Origin: Agapanthus africanus
Lineage: Eukaryota; Streptophyta; Magnoliopsida; Asparagales; Amaryllidaceae
Assembly (NCBI GenBank): GCA_030015575.1
Contig: JASDDO010000026.1
Location: 187,203,739-187,267,738, forward strand
Length of the DNA stretch: 64,000 nucleotides
Direction: 5' to 3'
Part shown: positions 21,885-35,143 of the stretch, one piece after another
Position numbering within the stretch: position 1 is the stretch's first letter
Layout of the letters: every line of letters begins with the position of its first letter
The notes under the pieces: generated by a model
The model's input: only the letters and a program-made list of their open reading frames with translations
Databases searched by the model: none
Told to the model about the DNA's origin: nothing
Program-made: the position numbers and the translations under genes

Positions 21885-22700
21885 GTGACCAAGTTGACCG
21901 AACCTTCTTAAACACCGGCTTTTGGATTGTCAGAGTTGCAAACCTCATTGCCACTCCTACTTTTACCCTTTTCTCCAGGACACCCCGTTTTACCACGAAC
22001 GTCCACTTCCATTGGACAAAACCATCGTATGGTTAGATACGAACTCGAAAGAATTTATTCGAGGATGGTTTCCGGTTCTGGAGAAAACGGATAGGATGAT
22101 TCAGTTGTCTTTTCCTTTTACCCTCTCTCAGGTTACGAGTACTCCTTGGTTTAGGGGTAGTACACCTATTACGCAAATTGGATTATCTTCTTCCAAACCT
22201 TAGGCTGGTGCCGACCGGTAGGGAATGAAGAAAACCAATTAGCATAACGATGGTGTGCAGAAGGTATTAAGTTCAGACAAAGCAAGGGATTAGTAAGAGG
22301 GCAAAGTAAATTGCAACAGATATTCACGACCAAACCAAATATTTCGTTACCACTCCCACATCACCTTTGTATTTCTCCAGGACACTCCGTATCACTACGA
22401 AGATCCACAGTTTATTTGGATACTCCATCGTATGGTTATATACGAACTCGAATGGAACTGGTTCCAGTTCGGGGATGGATTCTAGTTCAGGAGAAATAGG
22501 AATAAGGTTTATTCGGTTGTCTTTTATCTTCACCCTCTCTCATTGCGAGTGTTCCTAGGATTGGGACAGTACACCCATTATGCTTATTGGATAGTCTTCT
22601 TCCAAACCATAGGCTAGTGCCGAACGGTAGGGAAGGAAGAAAACCATTTGGCCTAAAAGGGTGTGCAGAAGGTAAAGACTAAAGACATATGAAGGGATTT
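21885..22700 (+). repeat. Tandem duplication of about 405 bp in A
   Basis: Two diverged copies, recognisable by TTCTCCAGGACAC, CGTATGGTTA and TACGAACTCGAA segments and by AGGGATT(A/T)G(T/G)A(A/G)AG near each end. It is shared with B (about 33985-34795) and C. Confidence 0.7.
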
Positions 22701-24229
22701 GGAGAGGTGGCAAAGAACTATACGGTTACAGTCGTGAATCTGGAAGAGGCATTACTAGGAATACCAGAATACCCCATCGGAACATTTCAATGTTTCAGTT
22801 TCACTGTGTAATGTTAAAGGAAAACTGATTTCCCGATTAGATACTTACTCCAGGGTATGTATTTACCAGGTACGATTCTCACATCTGTATGGTTTTACAG
22901 ATGATGAGTGGGAGTAAGTTATTGGGAATTGGGTGATTATCCTCATTATATCGGGATTCGTTGTAATCGGTGATATTTGAGGAAATCACCTGGGCTGTTT
23001 GCCGGTCGGCAAATATTTGGTTTTGAATATCCGCTGTTGTGCGTCAATTTCAAATTGATATATCTGTACGTCTATTTGAATAGAGTGAGATATACCTTTT
23101 TGAATTATGTCTGTGACATTTACCTATATCAGTGGATGGTTAGGTAAGGAGCATTAAACAGCGGTGTAATTCTTCTTAACCATGAGTACAGTTTTCAACC
23201 TACGACACACAGTGAATGAGTTATCAGACTCAAGGGACTTATACAGAGTATTGTATGTTGTCCAGGGTCCATCAGGACAGAGGGGTTTGGTCCTCGTACT
23301 ATATTCGGTTTACTTATGACTTCTCTAGTTTTTAGACAAGTGTTTCGTGGAAACACAGGGTCCGAAATTTGAGAAGTTATAGGTATTTGAATAGAGTAGA
23401 GAACCAGGTGTAGCAAGTATCGGGATTCTTCAAAGAGATCGAAGATGTAGATACTTGTGTACGGTATTCAGTTGATAGTAATGATTTAAGAGATCTTGCT
23501 TCTCTTTCAGGTTACTCATGATTGGAAGCATTCCTAAGATGAGTAACGCTGATCGGCCTCCTTCCATTTAGTTGACATGCGCTGGGGACAGCTGCATGAT
23601 TTGAATCTGGTTCAATTAAATCAGTGCCTCTGTTTCTATATTGGATATAGAACAGTTCATATCTTAACGATGTTAAGGTACGGGGAGTTGTCCGGTTTAT
23701 GATTAAAACCAGACACTGGACAACTCAAGGCACGTTTCTGTAATGGCTGTTTGTGGGTTGACCCAGGCTATGACGAGGGTTGACTTTCTACCATCTGGAT
23801 GAACAATAGCGATATTGTTCTAGACTCGCCACAGTTTTATTAAAAATGGATTTTTTTCAGAAAACAGTAGTGGGAGTATGGTAGAACTGGAAGTGATTCC
23901 AGAACCACAAACGATTACTGAAGATTTGATAAGGAACCTAAAGATTCAATCTGGATTGACATTCCATTGGCCACTCCGCAGATAAGGTGGGTAACTTCAG
24001 GCACCCGAGAGGTACTACGGTAGCCTCAAGGACGGTGACAGGGAAGTTCTTGTTTACCCACAATTACCATTGCTGTTGTTCCAGGCTGCGAGACCAGGCG
24101 GGAGGATGAGTATAGCGTCGTTCTAAACTAGTTTTAGAAGTGTACGTCTATATGACTCTGCCAGAGGGTTGTCGTAGTCAGTGGGAGCAGCGGAAGCATT
24201 GGTGGACAGGTTGCTTATGTCTATTTATA

Positions 24230-25265
24230 GACTAGAGCAGATGTAGCGGAGATAGATCATCTGTTTCTGACGTGACAGTCATGGGTTTGACTTCATCAGA
24301 ATAGGGGATGGATCTGTTGAGAAGGTAGTAGGGTGTGATATCCTGGTATTTGGATGATATACACAGAGTAGGAAAAGAAACTCCTACACTACAATCGGTT
24401 ATACCTTGGTCGTCACACAGTGGTTTCTCCACAAAGGAAATGGATTTTATATCAGACATACTGGTTACTAGATCTATGGTTTTAGATCTAGATTTGGGTG
24501 GTTTCCCAATCAGGGTACTTGACAGCATTCTAAGAGTATTTAGGATGGACGACTCCTGGCACGGTAGTGTACCTGCAGGTAATGGAGTCACCCTCACCAA
24601 AGGTGTCTTGCAGACTAAAGGGGAGAGGGACGGGCATGATTGGCAGATCATTTGCTCAGGCAATTGAGTCAATCGTGAGATGTCAAGTACCACACCAGAT
24701 GTTGTTCTTGCACTAGATGCAATAAGTTGACATTAATCCAATCCTGGAGAAACAGTCGGAAGCAGTTTTAGAACATAAGTGAATGTTCTAGGGATATGAT
24801 AACGACAGCCTCATTTAGGAGACAGTTATCATTCCAGGCTTCCAAGGTGACATGGACGACAAGGAGGTTGTCAGAGTTATAGTTTTCCTTCTGATGAGGG
24901 GCAGTATTTTGGACAGGTGGTCCAAGGCAATACTGAGGGAGGCATGGCGCGCAGGATACTGATTAAGTTCAGTTGACGATATAGTCTAAGAAGTTTGGAT
25001 TTGGAGTTCATTTATGAGCTAGGTCCCATCAGACATCCAGACATATTCTGAGACAGGTGTTGCTCATTTCGGGAGATGGGTTTCTCCGCGAACTTGAGAT
25101 ATAGAGAGACATAGAAAGAAACAACTAAGCGGATCCACTCACTGAGGCTATTCCTCGAACGCAATAGTTCCGCAAACGAGCTTTGTGAGACTGACTAGTA
25201 GAGGAGTTGGATGTTCGGTATCACACGGGCTGTGAGTATGCGACATCGCAATAATTAGCCTTGAG
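24230..25265 (+). pseudogene. Fossil Copia pol tail (RT/RNase H) in A
   Basis: Degraded sequence aligns by eye with the RT-RNase H end of element G: an equivalent of the region after YVDDILLIG, of ILKRFSMED and of TKALPQPQHERLFEMLG just before the polypurine tract. It is heavily broken. Open frames on the opposite strand here are incidental. Confidence 0.7.
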
Positions 25266-25268
25266 TGC

Positions 25269-25279
25269 AAGTGGGAGAT
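25269..25279 (+). other. Polypurine tract of A
   Basis: AAGTGGGAGA plus one T precedes the 3' LTR. The same GCAAGTGGGAGAT-TGTTGG junction marks B, G and H. Confidence 0.88.
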
Positions 25280-27532
25280 TGTTGGAGATAGTGCCCTCAG
25301 AGTCAATTATTAGGTCACAGGTACGTGATTGTAATGATTGAGGGAGGACCTATCCCGGTAGGACAGTCTTACTCGAGATGATAGTATGCTATCTGGTTTA
25401 CCTTTATCATCGTGTACTGTTTTAAGTGACCTGACACGTCGCTATTACACTTTGATAGAGCCCCTAGGATTCTTGCTTGACCACCAGCAGTATGAGGGCG
25501 ATCATATAAGTGGGAGCTGGGGGTCTATAAGCATATCCTTAAAAGGTCCCTAGTCGTGGGAGTTTCGAGACCGGGCATCGATACTCCATTGGTAGACTAG
25601 TGTATACAGTCGAGACCCCGACGAGGGGCGGTGGCCGGTCTCACAAGCCACTGGTGTCAGTTGGATCACCTAAGATGTATACAGGTGCTCATTGGGTTAT
25701 GAGTACACCGGACAGGACTCGCCGGGAACATGCTAGTTGGTCATATACCAGACGTCAGATGGCAGTTCCCTGGTGACATGTGTGCAGGTTAGTTCATCGA
25801 CCTGGGGATCTTCATTTGTCTCGTGTGAGTTCCCACTGTACTTTGATTACTACCCTACCACGGCTCAAAGGAGTCGTGCAAACAGGTTTTAGTTGGGTAC
25901 AGTCCCGAGCCACATGGAGGCAGTGAGCGTATCTTCAGAGGTTCGTCTCTCCCGGTATTGGGGGTGAGGTCGTGCTGTGTCTAGGAGAGCCATTACACAA
26001 AGTCCTTGGCCAAGGCAAGGAGATTTACTGGTAGGCATTCCAGTAGTATCTCAGGGTGTTCTGGGCTACACTCCGACACGACTTGTACCGCTTTTGGGGG
26101 TCTGACTTTTACCAACCCCCTAGGCCCGCCATGCGATACTCATAGACGAACGGACCGGACTGCACGGATATTGTCACTGACAGGCTCAGTAGGGTGTCAG
26201 GCTGAGTTCGCTCACAGACGTCCCTTTTGGTCAATACCTGGTAGCCCGTTATGTATTGGCTTATACCTCTAACGTGCTAGTGGTTAAATCCACAACAAGG
26301 TATTGATGAGTCTTTAGAGTCCCCCACATTCAGTTACTCAGCTTTCGGGCGAAAGGTTGTAGAGGTCGTATGGAGATATGGCAAGGTCCGATCAGATACG
26401 TGCGGTATTGCACGGATCAGGATCGGACAGTTTGTACTATAGGCCGTATGGTTATATGGCAGGGTTCGATCAGATACGTGCGGTATTGCACGGATCAGGA
26501 TCGAACAGATATTACTAGCCGGTTTTGGTATAAGCCGGATCCTAGTATAGTACAGTGTAGATTTTGTCTCATTGCATTTGTATTTCGGTCGAAATACAGA
26601 TGCGGGTGTGTATGCACAGTATCGGGGTTTTCCTGTAATTTATTACGGGACCAGTTTTTTTGGAGTTGCCAGTTTGCTTTTCGTTTCGGCCAATTTCCTT
26701 TGTATCGTTCATTGGCCGAAGTTTGGTGGAGGAGGGTTTATTTGCATTGTTGCAAATTAGTATTTGTGGAGGGGGTCTTTGCTTTTTGTAGCATCATGAT
26801 AGTCTTCATGATGGTGCACCATCCATTGACTTGCTTGACTTCATACTTCATGATGGCTTGACTTTGTTAGCATCATGGTTGTTGATGATGGTTGTGTGGA
26901 GTGTTGGCATTGCTTTGTGATCATGGTTGATTATGATAACCATTCCTCTCTCTTTTTCTTGCATGATTGATATGGTCACCCCCCCTTGACTTTTTCCTCT
27001 CTCCTTTTTTCCTACATGGGCCGGCCACTTTAGGGGGGGTTGATTGATTCATTTTTGTGTGGCATTTTTGGTTCATATTGTGCTAAGAAAAGAGCTCTTT
27101 AGTTGATCTCCAAAAATCCTTTCAATCCCTCCACCAATGGCAACCTCCACTACCCCAAAAAGAGACACAAGTTCTACTACACATTCTATAGCGAATCTTG
27201 GGCACGTCGAGCAGCCGGCTTCGTGCCCGAGTTGCCTCGGCATTGAGGTGGGAGCCCGTAAACAAAGTAGGCGATGTGGTGCACTTCCGGCGACGAGGAG
27301 GAGACGGGATTTTTCCGCAGGAGATCGGGACCATGACGAGAAGACCGGAGGACTTGGATCATCGGTATATCTCTATTCCCTTTCTTGTTAGTAGCTTAGA
27401 CTTGTTAATGGTTACGATCCGGATGTTTAGTGCGCGGTGGTGCCGGTTTGCTAAGTCCGCAAAATTAAAGTTTATCACCGCTTCCGCATTCCGGCGTCGG
27501 ATTGACGGCCGGGGCGCCGCCGTGCACTTACA
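25280..27532 (+). repeat. 3' LTR of element A
   Basis: 2253 bp, differing from the 5' LTR at about ten substitutions and one single-base gap by hand count. Confidence 0.93.
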
Positions 27533-27537
27533 GTACT
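27533..27537. repeat. Target site duplication of A (right)
   Basis: GTACT, identical to 17294-17298. Confidence 0.92.
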
Positions 27538-27719
27538 GTGCAAATACAAGTGTTTACCGACAAAGCAAAATACGCGTGCAAACACAACTGCAAAAAGTTT
27601 TTATTCACAAAGCCAAAAGTCTTTACAAGGGTATTGTGGGCTCCCCAGCTTTATCAAATTACCCGAAGGCTTATAAAAGAGAGAGGAGGAAAAGCCAAAA
27701 AGTTCAGGCTGCAAGCCTA

Positions 27720-28790
27720 GCCTAGACCTCGCCTCCCTCATCACCATCGGCCGGGGGCATGACCACTAAAAGTGGGACTCAAGCAAGAAGCTCACCGTCG
27801 GCAAACTCCGGAAACTGCTCCTTGACGGCATCAAGAGCTTTGTTCCATGCAATGGCGGGGGCCTCGCTGAGATCGACGTAAAAATGTCTGACCCCTTGTA
27901 ATCAGCCACCGCCTTCCTAGCCCGGATCTCGGCAACCTCCTCCGCCTGAAGCACTGCCTCGGCATCCCGCCTGTTGGCATCCCTCGCCCTCTTCATGGTT
28001 GCAAAGCGATCGGCCAGTTCCACCAACTTTTCCTCGATGGCTCGGTGGGACTCACTCAGGCGGTGATAAGACTCCCGGCACTTTGAGACGGAGAGCTCCG
28101 CGACGGCCGACCGGGCTTCAAGGACGTCCATCCTCTCCCTCTCCAGACGCAGCTCATGTCGCGGATCCTCGGCCTCCGAAAAAGACTCTCTCGCCAGCCT
28201 CGTAGCATGGATGGCCCCCTTGGCCTCCATGTGAGTAACGAGGGCGCAGTGCTGAAGGACCTAACGAAAAACAGCAGAGAGGTTTAGAGACACTCGAACC
28301 AAAGAAAGAGCGCTCGAAATAACATATGAGGGAGTACGTACCTGCACCGCTTCCTGAGCTATAGCCGCCATCTGAGCCCTCAGCGCCCCCCGCGGAATTT
28401 GGCCCCAGCCGACTCCTCCATACCAGCAAGCAGGCTGGCAGCAACGGAAAGCCCTGATTAGACCACGAAATGGGCGTCCCCCTCCTGCACAGGTATCCCC
28501 TCCAGAATCTCCGTCGGCGGCGCGCGAGAGACCGTCCTCTTCCTCTTGAGAGGAACCCCTTCTTCGTCCTCTCCTACATCCCTCGTCTGGGGCTCGAGAA
28601 CCCATGGACGCCTTTGGCCACCACCGGAACAATCATCAGGAGCTCTTGACGGGGCAGATGGCCCTGCCGTCGGAGGCACATCTGATGCGGGGCTTGGGTC
28701 AGCCGGAGGAACGGCCGCACCATCACCCCCCCTCCGGGACTGAGCGTCGAAGGCACCAAGAGTCCTGGATCGATCCATCTGTCCTGCCAA
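27720..28790 (-). pseudogene. Antisense coiled-coil gene of Tat-type element E
   Basis: On the strand opposite to E, coding-like GC-rich sequence begins at a start near 28790 (MAGQMDRSRTLGAFDAQ), with a Pro/Ala/Ser-rich N-terminal part and a basic KRKR stretch. It continues into a long charged heptad-rich coil (RLERERMDVLEARSAVAEL, then ADRFATMKRARDANRRDAEA), ending with a VADYKGSD-type motif seen in coiled-coil proteins encoded by plant gypsy elements. It is not one continuous frame; introns or decay could both be involved and I do not resolve which. Tat elements such as Grande are known for antisense ORFs between pol and the 3' LTR. Function unknown. Confidence 0.55.
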
Positions 28791-28977
28791 AGGGAGAAGA
28801 GGCTCGACTCAGAATGAGAAGAAGCAGAAGAAAGAAGAAAAAGACATCTAACCTGATGGAGAGAAGTCCTCGGGAGAGAAAACACGGAGATCCGACCTAA
28901 AGAGGAGACCGCCGAGCTTACAAGATCAAGAACGAAGAAAATATGAAGAGATATGGGCCCTGAAGTGGACCCCACCT

Positions 28978-28987
28978 CTATTTATAG
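28978..28987 (-). promoter_or_regulatory. TATA box of the antisense gene
   Basis: CTATAAATAG on the minus strand, about 190 bp before the first likely start codon. The downstream tract is pyrimidine-rich, like a plant 5' untranslated region. Confidence 0.6.
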
Positions 28988-29340
28988 CTGCCAGCGTGCA
29001 CAACCTACGGCGACAGTCATCTCCCGCCGAAACGGTTTACTACATTCAACGGCCACGATCGCTCCACCTGCCGCACACGCATTGGCCGCATCCCATCAGA
29101 TGCCAGAGGTCTACGGCCTGTCGCATCAGCCAACCAGCGCCCGACATGTGGGCTGTCGCTTCAGCAAAAGTACGCACGATCTGGTGCACCCTCTTTGATG
29201 CAAAAATCTCACCCTGATTATCTGGCACCATCCAGAAAATACAACAGATTACCCGGGGACACGCCCGACGATATCTTCGGAAAGGAGCTCACCTCGGGTG
29301 ACCCGGCAGACCACTCTCGACCCGACCTGTCAGCTGGTCG

Positions 29341-29357
29341 GGATGAGAGTGGGGGGC
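29341..29357 (+). other. Polypurine tract of E
   Basis: GGATGAGAGTGGGGGGC precedes TGATGATGC at 29361. The placement suits a 3' LTR start. Confidence 0.6.
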
Positions 29358-29360
29358 TAA

Positions 29361-29513
29361 TGATGATGCTCGATATCGGTGATCTCCCAGATAATGACAC
29401 GTAGCAGATGACGTGTCCCAGAGCATGCAAGAAAGGACCTACAGTGGCCAGACCCAACCACTCCTATGCCCGTCCTATAAACAAATGCTGGCTCACCTCC
29501 GAGCCCCCTGCAC
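29361..29513 (+). repeat. LTR of E, left piece
   Basis: Starts TGATGATGCTC after the polypurine tract and is cut by element B. Confidence 0.55.
29509..29513. repeat. Target site duplication of B (left)
   Basis: TGCAC; the identical copy is at 39233-39237. Confidence 0.92.
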
Positions 29514-31602
29514 TGTAAGTATGCGGCAGCGCCCCGGCCGTCTAACAGACGCCGATATGCAGAACAAAACTTTTACGACTGACGCTATTGCTTACTATAA
29601 CCCGGATCTGCCATTAAAGCTAAACTAGAAAATTGTAAAGAGGGTAGAATTGTTATACCGAACGATCCGAGTCCTTCGGTCTTCAACCATCATCCCACAC
29701 TATGTTGTGGTGGCTTCGATCTTCTGAAACTCCAGTCTCGTCGTCCTGGTGGCACCACGTCGACGGATCTTTAAACGGGCTCCCGCCTCTGAACCAAGGC
29801 AACTCGGTCGTCAAGTTTGCCAAAAGAGACGACCAAGATGAAGTAGAGAATGAGTAGAACACTTTTCCTCGTTACGTCTAAGGCTATGGACGAACGGTTA
29901 ATGAAGTTGCCAATTGAAGTTGTGATGGAATGAACTAAGAAATTTCCATACACCAAACTATCATAATCTTTTCAAGCAAATCAAAAATGAACAACCATAC
30001 CACTCCCACAAGAGGGGCCGGCCATATAAAGGAGAGGAGGGAGGTAAGTGTAGGAGCAAGAGAGGGGTGACCATTAGCTTTGAACTTATCATCACAATTA
30101 AAGAAAGAATGACTCACTAGAAATCATTAAATGCAAACCAATCACAATTAACCTAGTCACCTTGTCATTAAATGCACCATTAATGAACAAATGAGTCACA
30201 AGCCTAATCACCACTTCTAGAACCTTCTAGAAGCATGACTCACCCTCAAGATGAAAAGACAAATCTGTATTTTAACCGAATGTTAAATACGGCTGATAGA
30301 AAACTGGAAACTGGCAACTTCCAAAAGTGATCCTGAAACGAATTTCAGGATATCCCCGTAACAGTATAAACATACCCGCATTTGTATTACGACCGAATAC
30401 AAATGCAACTGAGACAAAGATATTATATCTACACAGTATAATACTGGGATCCGGCTTAAACCAAAGCCTACCAGTATTATCTGCCCGAAAAATAACACGT
30501 GCGTAAACGCACGTGCTTTTTCCGAACCCTGCCATAAACCCATACGGCATCTACAACGTTTCGCCCGAACTTGAGAAAGTGTCTGTGGGGGACTCTAATG
30601 ACTCATCAATACACTGGCACTGGGTATAACCACTAGCACGTCAGAGGTACTAGCTGTATGTAACGTTTTGCCTATGTATTGATTGGAAGGGAAGCTGACG
30701 AGCGAACACATCCATAAACCCTACTGAGCCTGACAGTGACAATATCCGTACAGTCCGAAACATTCGTCTATGAGTATCGCATATTAGGCCTAGGGGGCCG
30801 GTAAACGTCAGACCCCCAATAGCTGCATAAGTCATATCAGAGAGCAGCCCAGAACACCTTGAGATACTACTGGTATACCTACCAGTATATCTCGATTACC
30901 CTGGCTAGGGATTTCGTGTAATGGTTCTCCTAAACACAGCACGATCTCACCCTCAATACCGGGAGAGACGAATCCCCGAAGATCCGCTCATTTGCCTCCA
31001 ATGTGGCTCGGGACTGTACCCAAAATATACCTGTCTGCACGACTCCTTTGACCCGTGGTAGGGTATAAATCAAAGCACAGTGGGAACTCACAGGAGACAA
31101 ATGACGACCTTAGGTCGATGAACTAACCTGTACACATGTCACCAGGGAACTGCTATCTGACGATATGTATAATACCAACTAGCATGTTCCCGGCGAGTCC
31201 TGTCCGGTGTACTCATAACCCAATGAGCACCTGTATACATCTTAGGTGATCCAACTGACACCAGCGGCTTGTGAGACCGGCCACCGCCCCTCGTCGGGGT
31301 CTCGACTGTATACACTAATCTACTCTGGAGTATCGATGCCCTGTCTCGAAACTCCTACGACTAGGGACACTTTAAGGATGTGCTTATAGACCCTAGCTCC
31401 CATATATATGATCGCCATCATACTGCTGGTAGTCAAGAAAGAATCCTATGGGCTTTATCAACATATACATGATGATAAAGACAAACCAGATAGCATACTA
31501 TCATCTCAAGTAAGACCGTTTTATCGGTATAGGTCCTCCCTCAATCATTGCAATCACGTACCTGCGATCCAATAATTGACTTAGAGGGCACTATATCCAA
31601 CA
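29514..31602 (-). repeat. 3' LTR of element B
   Basis: 2089 bp. It contains the twin G-box palindrome (30496-30515), the ACCGGGAGAGACGA block and a variant of the conserved hairpin near 31038-31057. Confidence 0.9.
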
Positions 31603-31615
31603 ATCTCCCACTTGC
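31603..31615 (-). other. Polypurine tract of B
   Basis: Reverse complement GCAAGTGGGAGAT adjoins the LTR start TGTTGG. Confidence 0.88.
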
Positions 31616-31619
31616 ACTT

Positions 31620-32700
31620 AAGGCCAATTATTACGATGTCGCGTACTCACAGCTCGTGTGATACCGAACATCCAACTCCTCTACTAATCAGTTTCACAAA
31701 ACTCGTTTGCAAAACTATTGTGTTCGAGAAATAGCCTCAGTGAGTGGATCCGCTTCGGTGTTTCTTTCTGTATCTCTCTATATCTCAATTTCGCGGAGAA
31801 AACCATCACCCAAATTGAGTAATACCTGTCTTAGAATATGTCTGGATATCTGATGGGACCTTGTTCATAAATGAACTCCAAATCCAAACTTCTTAGACTG
31901 TATCAATCACTGAAACTAATCAGTGTCCAGCACTATGCCTCCCACAGTATCTTCTTGGACCATCTGTCCACAATACTGTCCCTCGTCTGAGGGAAAACTA
32001 TAACTCTGACAATCACTCTGTTATCCATGTCACCTTTGAAGCCTGGAATAATAACCGTCTCCCGAAGGAGGCTGCCGTCATCAAATCCGTAGAACATGCA
32101 CTTATATTCTAAAACTGCTTCCATAGGTTTCTTCAGGATTGGATTAATATAAACTTATCGCATCTAGTGGAAAAAAGACATCTGGTGTGGTACTTGACAT
32201 CGCACGATTGACTCAATTGCCTAAGCAAGTAATCTGTCAATCATGCACGTCCCTCTCCTCTTTATTCTGTAAGACACCTTTAGAGAGGGTGACTCCATCA
32301 CCTGCAGGTACACCACCATGCCAGGAGTCATTTATTCTAAAATACTATTAGAATACTGTCGAAGTACCCACATTGGGAGACTACCCAAATCTATATCTAA
32401 TACCATAGATCTAGAAACCAGAATGTCAAATATTATATCCATGTCCCATGTGAAGAAACAACTGTGTGACAACCACAGTACAACCGGTCGTAGTATAGGA
32501 ATTTTACTTCCTACTCTGTGTATGTCATCCAAATACCGGGACATCACACCCTACTACCTTCTCAACAGATCCATCCTCTATTCTGATGAAGTCAAACCCA
32601 TGACTGTCACATCAAAAATCAGATGATCTTTCTCCGCTATTTCTGCTCAAGTCTATAAATAGACACTATCTTCTTGCCCACTATGCTTCCGCTGCTCCCA
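31620..32700 (-). pseudogene. Fossil Copia pol tail in B
   Basis: Homologous to 24230-25265 of A and similarly heavily broken, so the decay is at least partly shared by family members. An open frame on the plus strand at 32318-32626 is incidental. Confidence 0.65.
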
Positions 32701-33984
32701 CTGACTACGACAACCCTCTGGCAGAATAACATATACGTACATTTCTAAAACTAGTTTAGAATGACGCTATACATATCCTCCTGCCGGGTCTCATAGTCTG
32801 GAACAACAGTAGTGTCAAGTCTGGGTAAACCAGAACCTCTCTGTCACCGTCCTTGAGGCTACCGGAGTACCTCTCGGGTGTCTGAGGTTACCCACCATGT
32901 CTGCGGAGTGGCTATTGGAATATCAAACCTGATTGAATATACAGGTCCTATTAAAATTTTCCGTAATCGTTTGTGGTTCTGGAATCACTTCCAGTTCTAC
33001 CATACTCCCACTAGTGTTTTCTGAAAAAATCCATTTTATTAAAACTGTGGCGAGTCAAGAACAATACCACTATTGATATTCCAGATGGTAGAAAATCAAC
33101 CCTCGTCAATGCTAGGGTCAACCCACAAACTGCCGTTACAGAAACGTGCCTTGAGTCATCCAGTGTCTGGTTTTAAGCATAAGCTGGACAACTCCTCTTA
33201 CCTTAACATCGTTAAGATATGATCCATTCTATATCCAATATAGAAACTTTGGCACTTATTTAATTGGAACCAGATTCTAATCATGCAGCTGTCTCCAGTG
33301 CATATCATTTTAATGGAGAGAGGCTAATCATCATTATTCAACTTAGGAATCCATCCAATTATGAGTAACCTGAAAGAGAAACAAGTTTCTCAAAACCATT
33401 ACTATCGACCGAATACCAATCATAAGAATCTACATCTTTGATCTCTTTGAAGAATCCCGATACTTGCGATACATGGTTCTCTACTTTATTCCTATACCCA
33501 CAACTTCTCAATACTTAGACATTGTATTTCTATGAAACACTTGTCTATAAACTAGAGAAGTCACAAGTAAATAGAATATAGTACGAGGACCAGCCCCTTT
33601 GTCCTGACACTGGACAACATACAATACTCTGTATAAATCTGCTGAGTTGAATAACTTAAAACCTGTGCGTCGTAGGTTGAAAACTGTGCCCAGGTGATTT
33701 CCTCAAATATCACCAATTACAACGAATTCCGATATAATGAGGATGATCACCTAATTCCCAATAACTTACTCCCACTTAACATCTGTAAAACCATACAGAT
33801 GTGAGAATCATACCTGGTAAATACATACCCTCGAGCAAGGGTTTAATTGGGAAATCAGTTTTTAATTAACAATGCACAGTGTTACTGAAACATGAAAATG
33901 TTTCATAGGGATATCCTGGTATTCCTAGTAATGCCTCTTCCATAATCCAAATCATGACTTTAACCGTATATTTCTTTGCCACCT

Positions 33985-34795
33985 TTCCAAATCCCTTTAT
34001 TTGTCTTTAGTCGTTATCTTCTGTACACCATCATTAGGCTAAATGGTTTTCTTCCTTCCGTACCGTTCGGCACCAGCCTATGGTTTGGAAGAAGACTATC
34101 CAGTAAGCATAATAGGTGTACTCTCCTAATCCTAGGAGTACTCGCAACTTGAGAGAAGGTGATGATAAAAGACAACTGAATAATCCTTATTCCTATTTCT
34201 CCTGAACCAGAATCCATCCTCGAAAAAATATCCTTCGAGTTCGTATATAACCATATGATGGATTTATCCAATGGAATTGGATGTTCATAGTGATACGGGT
34301 TGTTCTGGAGAAATGAAAGGTGAATTAGGAGTGGCGATGAAATACGTGGTTTGGTCATGAATGTTAGTAGTCGCAATTTACTTTGCCCTCTTTCTAATCC
34401 CTTTATTTTGTCTTTAGTTATTATCTTCTGTACACCCTACTTATGCTAATTGGATTTCTTCATTCCCTACCTTTCGGCACCTGCCTATGGTTTGGAAGAA
34501 GACTATCCAATAGGCGTAATAGGTGTACTTTCCTAAACTAAGGACCCCTCACCACCTGAGAGAAGGTGATAATAAAAGACAACTGAATAAACCAATTCTA
34601 TTTCTCCTGAAACTGGATCCATCCTCGAAGAAGTCCCTTCGAGTTCGTATATAACCATACGATGGATCTATCCAATGGAAGTGGATATCCGTATAATACG
34701 GGTTGCTCTGAGAAATACAAAGGGTAAAAGAAGGAGCGGTAATGACTTATGCAACTATAGACAATCCAAAAGCCAATATTTTAAGAAGGTTCGGT
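33985..34795 (-). repeat. Tandem duplication of about 405 bp in B
   Basis: Copies begin with AATCCCTTTATTT-like sequence near 33990 and 34396; the counterparts are in A and C. Confidence 0.7.
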
Positions 34796-35143
34796 CAACT
34801 TGGTCACTGAGTTATAATCTAGGATCGGTCAAAAAGTTGCTGTCAAAGAGAGAGAGAGAAAAGAAACACTCTGCATGCACTCTAACCTAGATCAGAATGG
34901 TTATCACTTTATCTAATTAGGAAACCTCCCACTGTAATCTCAAATTCTCCTCCAAACCAGAAAGAAGAATCAATCGGGATCACCCGAAGAGTAAACCAAC
35001 TCATCAGTGGGAATCGAGATCCAACTATCATCGTATGATAACTTGATGGAAGCCACTCAAGTTAACACACTCCAGAAGGTATGCACAAGTCTGGCAAGTT
35101 TCTTGTATGTTTGAAACTACCGATATAATTTTTATCCCATGCA

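Larger units (their letters stand above)
17299..27532 (+). mobile_element. Copia-type LTR element A, structurally complete, non-coding
   Basis: Two LTRs (17299-19552 and 25280-27532) enclose a tRNA-Met primer site, a long structured leader, a fossil pol tail and a polypurine tract, with a perfect GTACT target duplication. I count about 11 differences between the LTRs, near 0.5 percent, which implies an insertion of the order of 0.2 million years if a rate of 1.3e-8 per site per year applies. The internal 5.7 kb has no coding capacity: the pol remnant has many breaks. At 22740-24230 I recognise nothing. A is a young, non-autonomous copy of the same family as B and C, inserted in E between array and antisense gene. 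Confidence 0.92.

Noticed and set aside
24232-24693. 153-residue minus-strand frame
   Set aside because: It is antisense to the fossil RT of element A; a similar antisense frame at 32318-32626 in B has the same cause.
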